A stretch of 64,000 nt of DNA from Pelagibacterales bacterium SAG-MED37 (lineage in GTDB: Bacteria > Pseudomonadota > Alphaproteobacteria > Pelagibacterales > Pelagibacteraceae): NCBI GenBank assembly GCA_014653605.1, contig JACWEG010000002.1:62001-126000 (forward strand), read 5' to 3'. Below are positions 47,935-63,205 of this stretch, piece after piece. Made by a program: the position numbers and the translations under genes. The notes beneath the pieces were generated by a model. That model was not told where the DNA came from and did no database searches. It was given only the letters and a program-made list of their open reading frames with translations. The first letter of the stretch is position 1; each line of letters begins with the position of its first letter.

Positions 47935-48898
47935 TTTAAACATACAGCCTGATATAAAAGTTTCCATAAAACAATCTTTTGGAATTGACACTGAAATGGA
48001 AGTAAACGCTTTTTCGGAAAAAAGTGAATACGTACCTGAAATAGATAAAAGTTATAAGTTTGATAGAGATACCACTCTTGCAATAATTTCAGGCTTTGCG
48101 TTCAATAAAAGAGTTTTAGTTCAAGGTTATCACGGAACAGGTAAATCAACACATATTGAGCAGATAGCAGCAAGATTAAATTGGCCGTGTATAAGAGTTA
48201 ACCTTGATAGTCATGTAAGTCGTATTGATTTAATTGGAAAAGATGCAATCGTTCTGAAAGATGGAAAACAAGTTACTCAATTTAATGAGGGAATTTTACC
48301 ATGGTCTATTCAGAATCCAATCGCATTAGTTTTTGATGAATATGATGCGGGTAGACCCGATGTAATGTTTGTTATACAAAGAATTCTTGAAGCAGAGGGT
48401 AACTTTACTCTTTTAGATAAAAACAAAGTTCTTAAACAAAATAAATATTTTAGATTATTCGCTACGTCAAATACCGTAGGTCTAGGAGATACAACTGGCC
48501 TTTACCATGGGACACAACAAATAAATCAAGGCCAAATGGACAGATGGAATATTGTAACAACGTTAAACTATCTTAATCTTGAAAAAGAAATGGATATTGT
48601 CTTGGCAAAAAATAAAAGTTTAAATAATACTAAAGGTAAGGAGAAAGTCTCTAATATGATCAAGGTGGCTTCTTTAACGAGAAAAGGATTTATAGCGGGA
48701 GATATATCTACAGTGATGAGTCCTAGAACCGTTTTACATTGGGCAGAAAATGCTGAGATTTTTAAGGATATAGGATATGCCTTCAGAGTAACCTTTTTGA
48801 ACAAATGTGACGAAATAGAAAAAAATACTATTGCAGAATATTATCAAAGATGTTTTGGAGAAGAACTTCCTGAGTCTCTAGCAAATATCCAAATTTAG
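47924..48898 (+). CDS. cobS: CobS-like AAA+ ATPase (TTG start)
   Basis: [42 protein letters not shown]. Confidence 0.9.
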   Translation: MTPNLNIQPDIKVSIKQSFGIDTEMEVNAFSEKSEYVPEIDKSYKFDRDTTLAIISGFAFNKRVLVQGYHGTGKSTHIEQIAARLNWPCIRVNLDSHVSRIDLIGKDAIVLKDGKQVTQFNEGILPWSIQNPIALVFDEYDAGRPDVMFVIQRILEAEGNFTLLDKNKVLKQNKYFRLFATSNTVGLGDTTGLYHGTQQINQGQMDRWNIVTTLNYLNLEKEMDIVLAKNKSLNNTKGKEKVSNMIKVASLTRKGFIAGDISTVMSPRTVLHWAENAEIFKDIGYAFRVTFLNKCDEIEKNTIAEYYQRCFGEELPESLANIQI

Positions 48899-50704
48899 AT
48901 GAAAAATGAGAACAAGAATGAAATCTTAAAAGAAAAATTAAAACAAGCTTTAACATCTACAGCAAGAGCAATTTCAGATGATTTCAAAAATAAAGACAAG
49001 CCAGATAAAAACGAAAAGTCAAAATTTTTTGACAATTTTGATTTAGAAAGTTTAGACTCAAAAAATGATTTTGTTAAAGCAAGAGCTAAGGCTGATTCTT
49101 TAGCCTTAAAAAAAAAGTTTTCTGATGAAAAAATTTTTAAGAAAAATTCACCATCTAATTTATCATGTAAATCTCTTTATTCTATTGCTGAAAAAATAAG
49201 ATATGAGTCTTTAGGTTGTAAAATGCTGAAGGGAATACATAAAAACCTTATAGAAAATTATAATCAAATAATTGAGTTAAAAAGAAAAGATCAATTTAAA
49301 AATAAAGAAGATGTTATCATAAACGAAGCCTTTGAATTATATATGCTGAAAAAATTTCATGGTATAGAATTGAATACGCAATCAAAAGCTATGTTGAGTT
49401 TCTGGGAAAAAGACTTTGATCAAGTAATTGAGAAACATATAGATTTTTTAAAAGAAAATTTGGAATTCCAAAATGAATATTCCTTAAAATTTTCAGAGAT
49501 ATTGCAAGAAATGGAAATATTTCAAAATGAAAATAACGAAGAAAAAAATGATGAAAACCAGGAGGATGAGCAAAACAATCCCTCTAATGATGATCAAGAG
49601 AGCAATACTGAGGATAAAAAGGATAAAAATAAAGAGGACGAAACAGATGCCAGTCTTGATTCTGATTATGAAGTCGATGAATATAGACTGGATGAACAAT
49701 TAGTTGATACAAATTTTGACCAACAAAATGAGCATATTCTTCAAAAAAAAAATATCTCAGATTTAAATTTAGATTATAAAATTTTCACAAGTAAATTTGA
49801 TGAAATTACTAAAGCAGAAAATCTAGAAAATTCTGAAGAAGCTTCAAAGTTAAGAAAAACTTTAGATCAACAATTAGTCAGTTTTCAAGATATAATAACA
49901 AAACTTGCAAATAAACTTCAAAGACAATTGCTAGCAAAACAAAATCGGACCTGGGAATTTGATTTGGAAGAAGGATTATTAGATAGTTCTAAATTGCCAC
50001 GAATTATTTTAGATCCATATAATTCTTTATCATTTAAGAAAGAAAAAGATTTAGATTTCAAAGATACTGTAGTTACATTATTGATTGATAATTCTGGTTC
50101 AATGAGGGGAAGACCAATCACTATAGCAGCCATTTGTGCAGATATTTTATCAAGAACGTTAGAAAGGTGTTCAGTAAAAGTTGAAATATTAGGTTTTACA
50201 ACCAAAAATTGGAAAGGTGGTCAAAGTAGAGAATTATGGAATAAAGAAGGAAAATTAAAAACACCTGGAAGACTAAATGACTTGAGACATATAATTTATA
50301 AGGGAGCTGACACTCAATGGAGACAATCAAAAAATAATCTTGGCTTGATGCTTAAAGAGGGATTATTAAAAGAAAACATAGATGGAGAAGCTATTTCTTG
50401 GGCTTTTAGTAGGTTAAAAAAGAGAAAAGAAGAACGCAAAATACTTATGGTAATTTCAGATGGAGCTCCTGTAGATGACTCAACCCTGTCTGTTAATTCA
50501 GGAGATTTTTTAGAGAAGCATCTAAAAAAAATTGTTAGGTTTATTGAAGATAAAACTGAAACAGAAATTTTAGCAATTGGTATAGGCCATGATGTATCAA
50601 GGTATTATAGTAGAGCTATAAAAATTACAGATGTAAACGAATTGGGTGATGTAATGATTTCTCAACTAAGTGAATTATTTAAGAATAAAAAAAATTTACA
50701 TTAA
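48899..50704 (+). CDS. cobT: CobT-like VWA-domain protein
   Basis: Acidic linker, [30 protein letters not shown]; downstream of cobS. Confidence 0.9.
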   Translation: MKNENKNEILKEKLKQALTSTARAISDDFKNKDKPDKNEKSKFFDNFDLESLDSKNDFVKARAKADSLALKKKFSDEKIFKKNSPSNLSCKSLYSIAEKIRYESLGCKMLKGIHKNLIENYNQIIELKRKDQFKNKEDVIINEAFELYMLKKFHGIELNTQSKAMLSFWEKDFDQVIEKHIDFLKENLEFQNEYSLKFSEILQEMEIFQNENNEEKNDENQEDEQNNPSNDDQESNTEDKKDKNKEDETDASLDSDYEVDEYRLDEQLVDTNFDQQNEHILQKKNISDLNLDYKIFTSKFDEITKAENLENSEEASKLRKTLDQQLVSFQDIITKLANKLQRQLLAKQNRTWEFDLEEGLLDSSKLPRIILDPYNSLSFKKEKDLDFKDTVVTLLIDNSGSMRGRPITIAAICADILSRTLERCSVKVEILGFTTKNWKGGQSRELWNKEGKLKTPGRLNDLRHIIYKGADTQWRQSKNNLGLMLKEGLLKENIDGEAISWAFSRLKKRKEERKILMVISDGAPVDDSTLSVNSGDFLEKHLKKIVRFIEDKTETEILAIGIGHDVSRYYSRAIKITDVNELGDVMISQLSELFKNKKNLH

Positions 50705-51981
50705 AGATTAAATAAATCTTTATTATTCCATTTAATTACTACTTCAGCCCCGCTTCTGGTTTCAGAGTTCAAACAATTTACTGAAGCAAAATTTTTTTCT
50801 AATAAAGTTTTACCTATAAACAATCCTAAACCTAATCCTATCTTTTCCTTATTGAAAGCTTTGGTTGATCTCAAATATGGTTCACCTATTTTTGATAAAA
50901 TGTCACTAGGATATCCATCCCCATCATCCTCGATCACAACTATTGTAAAATCACTACTACTCTTCAAACTGATAAAAACCTTACTTTTGCAAAACTTATT
51001 AGCATTACCTATGAAATTTCTTAAACCATAAACGATTTCAATAGATTTTGTTATTCTTTTAGAATTAAAATCTTGATCAAAATTTAAAATAAAATCTTTT
51101 TTACTTGTTTCTTTAAATGATAAAATAATTTCTTTTAGATAATCTCTCATAGATAAATCTTCATCAATAAAATCATCTTCTTCATTAGGATTTAGTGATA
51201 GCTTCTTTAATATTTCATTACATCTCTCAACTTGACTAGATAAAAGTTCAATGTCTTGTACTACATCTTTTTGTCCTTTAAGTTGTTTAGACAATTCTTG
51301 TGTTATAATTTTAATTGTTGATAAAGGGGTGCCTAATGAATGAGCTGCCGCTGCTGCTTGACCACCCAAAGATAACATTTCATGCTCATTAGCCATAATT
51401 TCCTCCATTTTATTCAATGCATCTTTTCTCAGCTTAGACTCTGCTCCAAAAATAATTGCAAAGTAATTTAAAAAAAGTAGGGCTATTATTAAAGCCAAAG
51501 GTATAGAATAATAATAATATGGACTAACATTAAAATGATCATTTAAGGGCTCAGGTAGTTCCTGAGAGTAAAATGTCAAAAATAAAATTGATATGGAAGT
51601 AATCAACACTAGCAAGAAGTTTGTCCTGAAACTTAAATTTGAAGAGGCGAAAACACTTGGAATAATTAAAAAAATTATAAATGGATTTATTATCCCCCCT
51701 GTTAGATATAGAAGTCCACTTAACTGAATAATATCAATAAATAAATAAATAAAAGCCGATCTATCACTTAGTTGAGTTTTTTTATAAATAAAAATTAAAT
51801 AAAGATTACTTATAGCTCCAACAGCTATAATGATATTTGAATATAAAAAATTAAAATTAAAATTAAAATAAAAATATACAAGATATACTGATATAAATTG
51901 ACCAATTGTTCCTATCCATCTAAGATTAATGTATATTGATTTTTTTAAAGAATATTGCTTTGAAGTTTCAAACAACTTCAT
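50701..51981 (-). CDS. regB: RegB/PrrB/ActS-type redox sensor histidine kinase
   Basis: Six-TM sensor, GGIINPF quinone-site motif, [21 protein letters not shown]-box, [10 protein letters not shown] cysteine, EDDGDGYP. Confidence 0.88.
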   Translation of the reverse strand: MKLFETSKQYSLKKSIYINLRWIGTIGQFISVYLVYFYFNFNFNFLYSNIIIAVGAISNLYLIFIYKKTQLSDRSAFIYLFIDIIQLSGLLYLTGGIINPFIIFLIIPSVFASSNLSFRTNFLLVLITSISILFLTFYSQELPEPLNDHFNVSPYYYYSIPLALIIALLFLNYFAIIFGAESKLRKDALNKMEEIMANEHEMLSLGGQAAAAAHSLGTPLSTIKIITQELSKQLKGQKDVVQDIELLSSQVERCNEILKKLSLNPNEEDDFIDEDLSMRDYLKEIILSFKETSKKDFILNFDQDFNSKRITKSIEIVYGLRNFIGNANKFCKSKVFISLKSSSDFTIVVIEDDGDGYPSDILSKIGEPYLRSTKAFNKEKIGLGLGLFIGKTLLEKNFASVNCLNSETRSGAEVVIKWNNKDLFNL

Positions 51982-51984
51982 CTT

Positions 51985-54072
<2,088 letters not shown>

Positions 54073-54162
54073 TTATATCATTTTTATACAAAATTGCTCT
54101 TTTTATAATTTAAATTAAGATCATAATTCGTTAAATATACCGCATAAAATAAAGCTTATTTA

Positions 54163-54252
54163 TGGCGGAGAGAATGGGATTCGAACCCATGAAAGAGTTG
54201 CCTCTTTACACACTTTCCAAGCGTGCGCCTTAAACCACTCGGCCATCTCTCC
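54163..54252 (-). tRNA. tRNA-Ser(GGA)
   Basis: Long variable arm, anticodon loop TTGGAAA, T-loop TTCGAAT, encoded CCA. Confidence 0.95.
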
Positions 54253-54261
54253 AATTCATTT

Positions 54262-54936
54262 TTATTTTTTTCTTACAACTAAATTATTTTGGAAATATTC
54301 AATTTTTAAATAATTAGAATATAAATTTAAAAATTTTTCAATACCATCATAAGATTGTAAAGCTCTATTTTTATCATACTGTAAAAAGTCATCAAAAAAA
54401 ATTAGTCCTTCCTTTTTAAGTATTTTAAATGCTTCAATAGCATCTGAAAGAATATCTTCTCCATTGTGAGATCCATCTATATAAATAAAATCAAAAGATT
54501 TATTTTGTTTAAATAATTTTCTCATTGCTACTACAGAGTCATCTTTTATTTTCGTAAAATTAAAACCAGATAAATTGTTATCAAAAGCTTTCTCTATAGA
54601 ATTAAAATTATGGGAAAGAGTTTTGCTATTAGGATTCGGCATATCCCAAATATCTAATAAAATTGCATTGATAGCCTTATACTCAGATAAAACAAAAAAT
54701 GATGATAGGCCTTCAAAACATCCAACTTCTAAATAATCGAATTTAGAGTTTTTATCTTTAGGTAAAAAGAAATTAAAAATATCAAAATTATTCAAAAACC
54801 ATTTATTTGAAAAATTTTTTTCTTTAATATCACTTTCAAACTTAATTTTTTGATCTTTATAGTTTTTTTTACATTTTTTTTTAAGGATTTTAGATTTATA
54901 GTAATGTACAAAATATTTTAATTTTAAAATCAACAT
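54262..54936 (-). CDS. Class I SAM methyltransferase (Methyltransf_24-like)
   Basis: YLEVGCFEGLSSFFVL, FDFIYIDGSHNGEDILSDAIEAFKILKKEGLIFFDDF. Confidence 0.8.
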   Translation of the reverse strand: MLILKLKYFVHYYKSKILKKKCKKNYKDQKIKFESDIKEKNFSNKWFLNNFDIFNFFLPKDKNSKFDYLEVGCFEGLSSFFVLSEYKAINAILLDIWDMPNPNSKTLSHNFNSIEKAFDNNLSGFNFTKIKDDSVVAMRKLFKQNKSFDFIYIDGSHNGEDILSDAIEAFKILKKEGLIFFDDFLQYDKNRALQSYDGIEKFLNLYSNYLKIEYFQNNLVVRKK

Positions 54937-54971
54937 AATTACTTAATATATTAAAAAATATTAAAAATAAA

Positions 54972-55916
54972 ATGATACTTGTTACAGGTTCCACTGGCTA
55001 TATAGGGTTTCATATATGTGAAATGCTAGAATTAAAAAAAATCCCATATTTTGGTATTGATAACTTTTCTAGATCACTTAACAAAAATATCATAAATAAG
55101 AAAAAATTTTTAAAAATAGATATTAATTCAAACAATATACCTTCTTTATTAAAATCAAAAAAAATTCATACAATAATACATACAGCAGCTTTTTCATTTC
55201 CACCAGAATCAGAAAATAATAAAGAAATTTATTATAGGAATAATATTTTAAAAACAAAAAAATTTATAGATAATTGTTCAAAAAGAAAAATTAAAAGATT
55301 CATTTTTTTATCAAGTTCTAATGTTTATAATTTTAGTTTAAAATCAATTAAACCTGCAAAAGAGAGTCAAAAAATAAATCCTGAAAACTATTATGGAAAG
55401 ACCAAATCAATTATTGAAAAATATTTAAAAAAAAAATTTAAGATTTGTATTATTTTAAGATTATTTAATATAGCAGGCTACTCTAATAAAAGAAAATTTT
55501 ATGAATTTAAAAATAAATTTAGAAGAATTATGCCAGTTTTGAATGAAGCAATAAGGAAAAAAATCCCACTCAAAATTAACCTGGTTAAAAGGAAAAATAA
55601 GTTAGTTTATCCAGCAAGAGACTTTGTTCACATTCAAGATTTTTTGAATATTATTTTAAAAATTATCAAAAAAAATATCAGTGGTTTTAATATAATGAAT
55701 ATTGGTAATGGCAAATTAATTTATTTAGACAAAATTATAAATATTTTTGAAGAAAAAATGAGTAATAAAATTTCTTATAAAAAAAAGCTTAATAGTATTG
55801 GAAACTATAATTACACATTGAGTGACAGTTCAAAATTGAGAAAAGTTCTAAAATATAATTTTCAATTTAATCTTGAAGATATAATAAAAAGTTGTATCAA
55901 AAAAAAAATTATATAA
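54972..55916 (+). CDS. NAD-dependent epimerase/dehydratase (extended SDR)
   Basis: ILVTGSTGYIGFHICEML, SSSNVYN, YYGKTK. Confidence 0.88.
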   Translation: MILVTGSTGYIGFHICEMLELKKIPYFGIDNFSRSLNKNIINKKKFLKIDINSNNIPSLLKSKKIHTIIHTAAFSFPPESENNKEIYYRNNILKTKKFIDNCSKRKIKRFIFLSSSNVYNFSLKSIKPAKESQKINPENYYGKTKSIIEKYLKKKFKICIILRLFNIAGYSNKRKFYEFKNKFRRIMPVLNEAIRKKIPLKINLVKRKNKLVYPARDFVHIQDFLNIILKIIKKNISGFNIMNIGNGKLIYLDKIINIFEEKMSNKISYKKKLNSIGNYNYTLSDSSKLRKVLKYNFQFNLEDIIKSCIKKKII

Positions 55917-56715
55917 TCCAAGTTTCGTACAAATTCCTATTCTTAATTAAATACTCTGGGTAATACTTTTCACTAAACTCTAATTTAGAATATTTAATCT
56001 CTCTACCAAATAAATCTTTATTATCTCTTACTCTTTTCTTAATTGTGTCTAAATCATTATTTTCATTTGTATCTAATTCTGAATGTGTCCAAGATTTCAT
56101 CTTCTTTTGAATATCCTGTTCAGACATCAAATATGAAAAATGCCATCCACCTTGATTTATTACTTTTATTTTCTTAAATTTATCAAATCTAAGGAACGAA
56201 TATTTAAGATTTTTTTTTGTAATGGACCTTAACCAACTGAAAGATCTTAAATTTTTATATTTAATAACACGACTGCCTTCCCAATCATTATTATACTGAT
56301 CTGATAATAAATTTAATTTATAATAAAAACAATATTGTTCACAAATTCCAACATTATTTTCTATGTTTGTGAAGCTTTTTAAAATTAATGGATTAATAAT
56401 CTCATCTGCATCTGAGTAAATGATTAAATCATCAGGTTTACTATTTTTAAGACCATTTTTTAAAAAATTTCTTTGATAATCTTGTCTTTTCCAAACACCA
56501 AGCTTTTCTGGAAATTCATCAATTTGGACGTAAATAATTTTATCATTAAATTTTTTGAACTTATTTAGATCAAATAAATAGCCCTTTTTATTTCCTCTGT
56601 GATCATAATAGGACTCGCAAACTACAAAGTAGTCAACAAATTTATCTAAAATATTAAATCTTATTTCTGTGAGTAAATTTTCATTAAAAAAAATGAAGCA
56701 ATCGTAAATTTTCAT
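55909..56715 (-). CDS. Glycosyltransferase family 17-like protein
   Basis: [61 protein letters not shown]. Confidence 0.8.
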   Translation of the reverse strand: MKIYDCFIFFNENLLTEIRFNILDKFVDYFVVCESYYDHRGNKKGYLFDLNKFKKFNDKIIYVQIDEFPEKLGVWKRQDYQRNFLKNGLKNSKPDDLIIYSDADEIINPLILKSFTNIENNVGICEQYCFYYKLNLLSDQYNNDWEGSRVIKYKNLRSFSWLRSITKKNLKYSFLRFDKFKKIKVINQGGWHFSYLMSEQDIQKKMKSWTHSELDTNENNDLDTIKKRVRDNKDLFGREIKYSKLEFSEKYYPEYLIKNRNLYETWII

Positions 56716-58520
56716 TTTGTACCTTTTATTTTTAGTACCCCAATAAATGCTTCTTGAGGTATCTCAACTCTACCAAATTGTTTAGATCTTGCTTTACCCT
56801 TTTTTTGTTTTTCTAAAAGTTTTCTTTTTCTATCTGTGGCACCTCCACCGTGTATTTTTGTCAAAACATCTTTCTTAAAACCCTTAATTGTTTCTCTGGC
56901 AATTATTTTACCACCTATTGCTGCTTGAACAGGTATCATAAAGTTATGCCTAGGAATTAAATCCTTTAATTTCTCACATACTTCTCTGCCTGTTCTTTGT
57001 GCAAAATCTTTGTGAATCATCATTGCAAGAGCATCTACTGGCTCAGTATTTACTAAAATCCCCAGTTTAACTAGATCACCTTCTCTATGTTCTAATATTT
57101 CATAATCAAAACTTGCATATCCACTTGTCATTGATTTAATTCTGTCATTAAAATCAAAAACAACTTCATTCAAAGGAAGTTCATAATTTAAAACTGCTCT
57201 ATTTCCTGAATATGATAAGTTAGTCTGAATTCCTCTTTTATCCTGACATAATTTAATTATCGAACCTAAATATTCATCAGGGGTTATTATAGTTGCTTTA
57301 ATCCAAGGTTCCTCTATTGAACTAATCAAAGTTGGGTCAGGAAGTGTAGATGGATTTTGTAAATCCATAGTTTTTCCATTATTCAAGTTAACTTTATAAA
57401 CTACACCTGGGGTAGTTGTTAGCAAATTGACATCAAATTCTCGCTCTAATCTTTCTGTAATAATTTCTAGATGCAATAATCCTAAAAAACCACATCTAAA
57501 ACCTAAACCTAGCGCCGAGGATGATTCTGCTTCGTATGAAAAACTTGCATCATTTAATTGAAGTTTGGCTAAGCCATCTTTCAGTTTTTGATATTCTGAA
57601 CTATCAACAGGAAATAGACCACAAAAAACCACTGGCTTACTTGGTTTAAATCCTGGTAACGGATCCACTAATGGTTTTGAGGCATCACAAATTGTATCTC
57701 CAACTTTTGTTTCTGAAAGAACTTTTATCCCTGTAGTTATAAAACCTATTTCACCACTGTTAAGTTCATTTATATCCTTTGCCTTTGGAGTAAATACACC
57801 CACTTTTTCAACAACATATTCTTGATTAGTTGAAAGCATTTTTATTTTCATATTTTTGGTTAATTTACCATTTATAATTCTGACTAATATTACAACACCA
57901 AGATAAGTATCATACCAACTATCAACCAATAAACATTTCAAATTGTGATCAGACTCTCCTTTTGGTCCAGGCAGATGATTAATAATTTGCTCTAAAATTT
58001 CATTAATACCCTCTCCAGTTTTTCCAGAACAGGGAACTGCATTTTCTGTATCAATACCTATAACATCTTCAATTTGTTTTTTTGTTCTATCTAAATCTGA
58101 AGCTGGTAAATCTATTTTATTTAAAACAGGAATTATTTCATGGTTTATATCCAAAGCTTGATAAACATTGGCCAGTGTTTGAGCCTCTACACCTTGTGTG
58201 CTATCAACAATCAATATAGATCCTTCACAAGCATACAACGATCTACTTACCTCATAACTGAAATCTACATGACCTGGTGTATCAATAATATTTAAAATAT
58301 AATTTTTTCCATCTTTTGCTTTATAATTTAATTTTACTGTTTGAGCTTTTATTGTTATGCCTCTTTCTCTCTCAATATCCATTGAGTCTAGAACTTGAGC
58401 TTTCATTTCTCTCTCAGTTAATCCCCCACACTTGTGAATTATTCTATCAGCTATCGTAGATTTACCATGATCAATATGTGCAATAATTGCAAAATTTCTT
58501 ATTTTATCAATAGTGCTCAT
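56712..58520 (-). CDS. lepA: Elongation factor 4
   Basis: [35 protein letters not shown]; LepA C-terminal [19 protein letters not shown]. Confidence 0.98.
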   Translation of the reverse strand: MSTIDKIRNFAIIAHIDHGKSTIADRIIHKCGGLTEREMKAQVLDSMDIERERGITIKAQTVKLNYKAKDGKNYILNIIDTPGHVDFSYEVSRSLYACEGSILIVDSTQGVEAQTLANVYQALDINHEIIPVLNKIDLPASDLDRTKKQIEDVIGIDTENAVPCSGKTGEGINEILEQIINHLPGPKGESDHNLKCLLVDSWYDTYLGVVILVRIINGKLTKNMKIKMLSTNQEYVVEKVGVFTPKAKDINELNSGEIGFITTGIKVLSETKVGDTICDASKPLVDPLPGFKPSKPVVFCGLFPVDSSEYQKLKDGLAKLQLNDASFSYEAESSSALGLGFRCGFLGLLHLEIITERLEREFDVNLLTTTPGVVYKVNLNNGKTMDLQNPSTLPDPTLISSIEEPWIKATIITPDEYLGSIIKLCQDKRGIQTNLSYSGNRAVLNYELPLNEVVFDFNDRIKSMTSGYASFDYEILEHREGDLVKLGILVNTEPVDALAMMIHKDFAQRTGREVCEKLKDLIPRHNFMIPVQAAIGGKIIARETIKGFKKDVLTKIHGGGATDRKRKLLEKQKKGKARSKQFGRVEIPQEAFIGVLKIKGTK

Positions 58521-58528
58521 TTTAATTT

Positions 58529-60934
58529 CTAGGATCGAATTTTAGCACCAGTTATATTTTCTACTGTTTGTATAATTAAATTATTAATTTTTTCTAAATC
58601 TTTATCATTTAGAGTTTTTTCAGGTGACTGAATAGTTACACTAATTGCTATTGATTTTTGATTATCAGGAATATTTTCACCTTCATAGACATCAAAGACT
58701 TTTATATTGCTAATCAATTTTTGATCGACACTAGAAATGGCATTTATTAAATCTTGCGCTTTTACATCTCTATTAACTACAAATGCAAAATCTCTCTCTG
58801 ACTTTTGGAAATCTGAAGTAGTAAATTTTGGCCTCTGATCGTTCAACTTTTTTCTAGAAAACTTTAAATGTTCAAGAAAAATTTCAAAACCTATCAAAGC
58901 GTCTGTTTTTATATCTAAGTTTTTTAGGATATTAGGATGAATCTCGCCAAAGTATGCTGCAACTTGATCTTTGTCTTTATTTAGAAAAATTCTACCTGAC
59001 TTACCTGGATGATAATAATTTGGTGTGTTGTCATCTATAAAAAATTTGTCAGAATTATAACCTGCCTCGATTAAAGTTTGTATAACATCTCTTTTAACAT
59101 CAAATACATCTACATTTCTCTCTTTATCAATCCAAGATAGTCTAGATTTTTTACCTGATGATAAACCACAAACAACTGTTGTTTGTTCACCTGGACTAGA
59201 GCCAAAAAAAACAGGACCTATCTCAAATATTGATAAATCTTTAAAACCTCTATCTAGATTTTTACTGATATACATAATTAGATTTGAAAATATTGAGTTT
59301 CTCAAAACTCCTAATTCAGAACTTATAGGATTTATAATTTTAATTTCTTTTTTTGTTTGTTTAAAATAATCATTATAATTTGAGTCTGTAAAAGACCAAG
59401 TTATGGCCTCTAAATAACCCTTTGAAGCAATAGCTCTTTGTAAAAAATGAAACAGTTTTTGCGTTTGAGTTAAAGTAGATTTAGTTCTTTCTTTAATTGG
59501 GGTTATAATTTTTATTTTATCAAAACCAGTTATCCTCACTAATTCTTCAACAATATCTATTTCTTGGGATATATCAGGTCTCCATGACGGAACTGTTAAC
59601 TTCAAATATTTTTTTTCTTTTTTACATTTAAAACCGAGATCTTCTAAAATTTTTATCATTTCTTTGGTAGGAATTTTAAAACCAGATATTTTTTCAAATA
59701 AATCAGTATCAAATTTAATAATTTTAGTTTTATGAGTTCCAATTTTTTGGATATCTATTTTACTAATTTCTCCACCACAAATTTCTTTTATCAATGATGC
59801 AGCTTTATTTAAGCCTGATTCAATGGATGATGGATCAATACCTCTTTCAAATCTGAACTTTGCATCAGTATCAAGATTTAATTTTTTTGATGTATTTCTT
59901 ATTGATCTTGGTTCAAAATAGGCTGACTCTAAAAATATATTTTTAGTATCTAGTTCTGTTCCTGATCTAATTCCTCCGATAATTCCACCTAGCCCTAAAA
60001 CTCCTTTCTGATCACTTATCACGCACATGTCCTTATCTAATTTATAATTTTTATTATCTAGGGCAGTAAATTTTTCTCCAGAATTTGAATTTCGAACAAT
60101 TATACCATTTTCAATCTTATCAGCATCATATGCATGTAATGGACGATTTATATCAAGCATAACATAATTTGTAATATCGACTATCGCTGAAATTGGTTTT
60201 TGACCAACCGAAATTAATTTGTCTTTAAGCCATTGGGGACTTTCTGTATTTTTTACATTAGTAATTAAACAGCTCCCAAAAGCAGTACATCCTTGTTTTT
60301 TTTCTTTGATAATTTTAACTTTTAAATTTTGTTTTGTTGTTGATTTAATTTTTTTTTCTTTTAATTCCAATAATTTTCCAAAACCTGATGCAACAAGATC
60401 TCTAGCTACTCCTCTTACACCAAGACAGTCTGGTCTGTTAGGTGTTATTGACAAATCAATAAGATTGGATTTTGATTTAGAAAAAAAATTTTTACCAATA
60501 CTTTTTTCAAATTTAGTTGACAATTCAGTGATCCCATCACTTTCATCAGACAAATTTAATTCAGACTCTGAACAAAGCATTCCATAAGAGGTGACACCTC
60601 TAATTTTAGCTACTACTAATTTTGTTTTAGTTTTAGGAATAGTTGCACCTGGAGGTGCATAAATGGTAATTAGTCCTTCTCTTGCATTAGCAGCTCCACA
60701 AACAACCTTTTTAAATTCTTTTTCTCCAACATTAACATCACAAACTTTTAGTCGATCCGCATTTGGGTGCTTTTCAGTTTTAATAATTTTTGCTATTTTA
60801 AATAATTCATTATCAGCAGATAGACTAGCAACACTTTCCACCTCTAATCCTATATTAGTAAGTTGCTCTAAAAGATGTTTTTCTTTTAAATTAGTCTTTA
60901 AATGATCTTGAAGCCAATCAAATGTGATTTTCAT
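58529..60934 (-). CDS. pheT: Phenylalanyl-tRNA synthetase beta subunit
   Basis: N-terminal tRNA-binding domain, B3/B4, B5, and ferredoxin-fold anticodon-binding domains. Confidence 0.97.
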   Translation of the reverse strand: MKITFDWLQDHLKTNLKEKHLLEQLTNIGLEVESVASLSADNELFKIAKIIKTEKHPNADRLKVCDVNVGEKEFKKVVCGAANAREGLITIYAPPGATIPKTKTKLVVAKIRGVTSYGMLCSESELNLSDESDGITELSTKFEKSIGKNFFSKSKSNLIDLSITPNRPDCLGVRGVARDLVASGFGKLLELKEKKIKSTTKQNLKVKIIKEKKQGCTAFGSCLITNVKNTESPQWLKDKLISVGQKPISAIVDITNYVMLDINRPLHAYDADKIENGIIVRNSNSGEKFTALDNKNYKLDKDMCVISDQKGVLGLGGIIGGIRSGTELDTKNIFLESAYFEPRSIRNTSKKLNLDTDAKFRFERGIDPSSIESGLNKAASLIKEICGGEISKIDIQKIGTHKTKIIKFDTDLFEKISGFKIPTKEMIKILEDLGFKCKKEKKYLKLTVPSWRPDISQEIDIVEELVRITGFDKIKIITPIKERTKSTLTQTQKLFHFLQRAIASKGYLEAITWSFTDSNYNDYFKQTKKEIKIINPISSELGVLRNSIFSNLIMYISKNLDRGFKDLSIFEIGPVFFGSSPGEQTTVVCGLSSGKKSRLSWIDKERNVDVFDVKRDVIQTLIEAGYNSDKFFIDDNTPNYYHPGKSGRIFLNKDKDQVAAYFGEIHPNILKNLDIKTDALIGFEIFLEHLKFSRKKLNDQRPKFTTSDFQKSERDFAFVVNRDVKAQDLINAISSVDQKLISNIKVFDVYEGENIPDNQKSIAISVTIQSPEKTLNDKDLEKINNLIIQTVENITGAKIRS

Positions 60935-61998
60935 CTACTAAGGCCTCTATAGTTTGTTGGTACATCCAAAGGATCAAATCCAAAATGATTCAACCATCTA
61001 TAATCACAATCAAAAAATGCTCTTAGATCATTGATCCCATATTTTAACATTGCCAGTCTGTCAATTCCAATGCCAAATGCGTACCCTTGAAACTTTGTTG
61101 AATCAACTTTCACATTTTTAAGAACATTTGGATGAACCATTCCACATCCTAAAATTTCAAGCCATTGATTACCTTCTCCAATTATTATTTTTCCATCTTT
61201 CATTTCATATCCGATATCAACCTCAGCAGACGGCTCAGTAAAAGGAAAATGGCTAGGTCTAAATCTCATTTTAATTTTATCTACTTCAAAAAACTCTTTG
61301 ATTAAATAATTTAAACATCCTTTTAAATGACCCATATTTATATTTTTATCTATATGAAGGCCTTCAACTTGATGAAACATAGGAGCATGTGTTTGATCAC
61401 TATCTGATCTATAAGTTCTGCCTGGTGCAATAATCTTGAATGGCGGTTTATCTTTTAACATTGTTCTAATTTGAACTGGAGAAGTATGAGTACGCAATAA
61501 TTTTTGTTTTTTTTCATCTAAATAAAAAGTATCATGCATATCTCTTGCTGGATGATTGTCAGGAGTATTTAATGCAGTAAAGTTATTATATTCATTTTCA
61601 ACATCAGGACCTTCCTCTACACTAAAACCTATTTCGGAAAATATCGATGATATTTCATCAATTGTTTGTGAAACTGGATGAATTTTTCCTCTTACAAAAG
61701 GTCTTTCTGGTAAAGTTATATCAATTTTTTCTTTGTCCAATTTCTTATTTATTTCTGCATTTTCAACTTCATTTATTTTTGAATTGATTAGATTTTGCAG
61801 TTCATCCTTAATAACATTTAAATCAGATGCAAATTTTTTTCTCTCAGACTCATTTATTGTTCCAATTTTTTTAAATTGAGAAGAAACCAATCCATTTTTA
61901 CCAAATAGATCTAATTTTATTTGATTTATCTCCGAGAGATCTAATTTACCCTTTAGTTTTGAGATAAATTCCTCTCTTATTTTTTTTAGATCAGACAT
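60931..61998 (-). CDS. pheS: Phenylalanyl-tRNA synthetase alpha subunit
   Basis: [36 protein letters not shown]-like [12 protein letters not shown] region. Confidence 0.97.
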   Translation of the reverse strand: MSDLKKIREEFISKLKGKLDLSEINQIKLDLFGKNGLVSSQFKKIGTINESERKKFASDLNVIKDELQNLINSKINEVENAEINKKLDKEKIDITLPERPFVRGKIHPVSQTIDEISSIFSEIGFSVEEGPDVENEYNNFTALNTPDNHPARDMHDTFYLDEKKQKLLRTHTSPVQIRTMLKDKPPFKIIAPGRTYRSDSDQTHAPMFHQVEGLHIDKNINMGHLKGCLNYLIKEFFEVDKIKMRFRPSHFPFTEPSAEVDIGYEMKDGKIIIGEGNQWLEILGCGMVHPNVLKNVKVDSTKFQGYAFGIGIDRLAMLKYGINDLRAFFDCDYRWLNHFGFDPLDVPTNYRGLSR

Positions 61999-62041
61999 CT
62001 TTACAGATTATTTCTTCAGGAAAATAAAACAATAGTGAAGA

Positions 62042-62398
62042 TTAATTTAAAGCAGATTGTGCTTTTTGAACTATAGTTTTAAAGGCTTCTGGACTATCAT
62101 ACGCTATCTCAGCTAGAATTTTTCTATCAATTTTAATTCCACACTTATTTAATCCATTAATAAACCCAGAATATGTCATTCCTTCAGCTCTCACACCTGC
62201 ATTAATTCTTTGTATCCAAAGAGATTTAAAGTCCCTTTTTTTATTTCTACGATCTCTGTAGGCATATTGCATGGCTTTTTCCATAGCTTGCTTTGCAACT
62301 CGGATTGTATTTTTTCTTCTTCCCCATTGGCCTTTAACAGCTTTCAGAACTTTTTTATGTTTGGCTTTACTTGTAACTCCTCTTTTAACTCTTGCCAT
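62042..62398 (-). CDS. rplT: 50S ribosomal protein L20
   Basis: [30 protein letters not shown]. Confidence 0.98.
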   Translation of the reverse strand: MARVKRGVTSKAKHKKVLKAVKGQWGRRKNTIRVAKQAMEKAMQYAYRDRRNKKRDFKSLWIQRINAGVRAEGMTYSGFINGLNKCGIKIDRKILAEIAYDSPEAFKTIVQKAQSALN

Positions 62399-62399
62399 T

Positions 62400-62606
62400 T
62401 TAACCTCTTAAACTATATGGCATGTACGATTTAACAATTTTTCCATCTTGTTTTGACATCGCAGTAGTGCCCCTTAATTTTCTAATTTGAGAATTTGTTC
62501 TTTTAATCATACCATGCCTTTTTCCAGCTTGGGCCATCATAACTTTTCCTCTAGCTGATATCTTAAAACGTTTTTTTGCTGAGCTTTTTGTTTTTAGTTT
62601 TGGCAT
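62400..62606 (-). CDS. rpmI: 50S ribosomal protein L35
   Basis: [22 protein letters not shown]. Confidence 0.97.
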   Translation of the reverse strand: MPKLKTKSSAKKRFKISARGKVMMAQAGKRHGMIKRTNSQIRKLRGTTAMSKQDGKIVKSYMPYSLRG

Positions 62607-62659
62607 AATTGAGCGAGGTTATACAAAGATTAAAGAATATTTACAACCTATATTAAGGC

Positions 62660-63205
62660 TTATAAAGGCTGAATTACCATTATCATTTGTTTTCCATCAA
62701 ACTTTGGGTGTAATTCTACCTTGCCAATATCTTTCATGTCTTCTTTAATTTTAGTCATAAGCTCATTACCCAAATGAGAATGTTGAAGTTCTCGACCTTT
62801 AAATCTTATTGTAAATTTTACCTTATCTCCTTTGGCTATAAATTTTTTAGCATTTTTCACTTTAAATTCATAATCATGAGTTTCTGTTACAGGTCTCATC
62901 TTAATTTCTTTAAGAGCTACAATTTTTTGTTTCTTTTTTGCTAAATTAGCTTTTTTTTGTGCATCATATTTATATTTGCCCATATCCATAATCTTACAAA
63001 CAGGAGGGTTCGCATTTGCAGCTATCTCTATTAAATCTAAGCCTTGATTTTTAGCCATAGAAATTGCCTCGTTTGTATTAATAGTTCCTAAATTTTCACC
63101 ATCACTTGTAATAACTTGAACCTCTGGTGAAGAAATCCTATTATTAGACTTTGGACCACGATCCTTAGTTCTTCTTTGAAAGTAATTTTGTTTGAAATCT
63201 GCCAC
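62660..63205 (-). CDS. infC: Translation initiation factor IF-3 (GTG start)
   Basis: NPPVCKIMDMGKYKYDAQKK, MRPVTETHDYEFKVKNAKKF. Confidence 0.97.
   Translation of the reverse strand: MADFKQNYFQRRTKDRGPKSNNRISSPEVQVITSDGENLGTINTNEAISMAKNQGLDLIEIAANANPPVCKIMDMGKYKYDAQKKANLAKKKQKIVALKEIKMRPVTETHDYEFKVKNAKKFIAKGDKVKFTIRFKGRELQHSHLGNELMTKIKEDMKDIGKVELHPKFDGKQMIMVIQPL

Noticed and set aside
49493-49699. Hydrophobic antisense ORF in cobT
   Set aside because: Artefact of the acidic (GAA/GAT-rich) CobT linker read on the reverse strand
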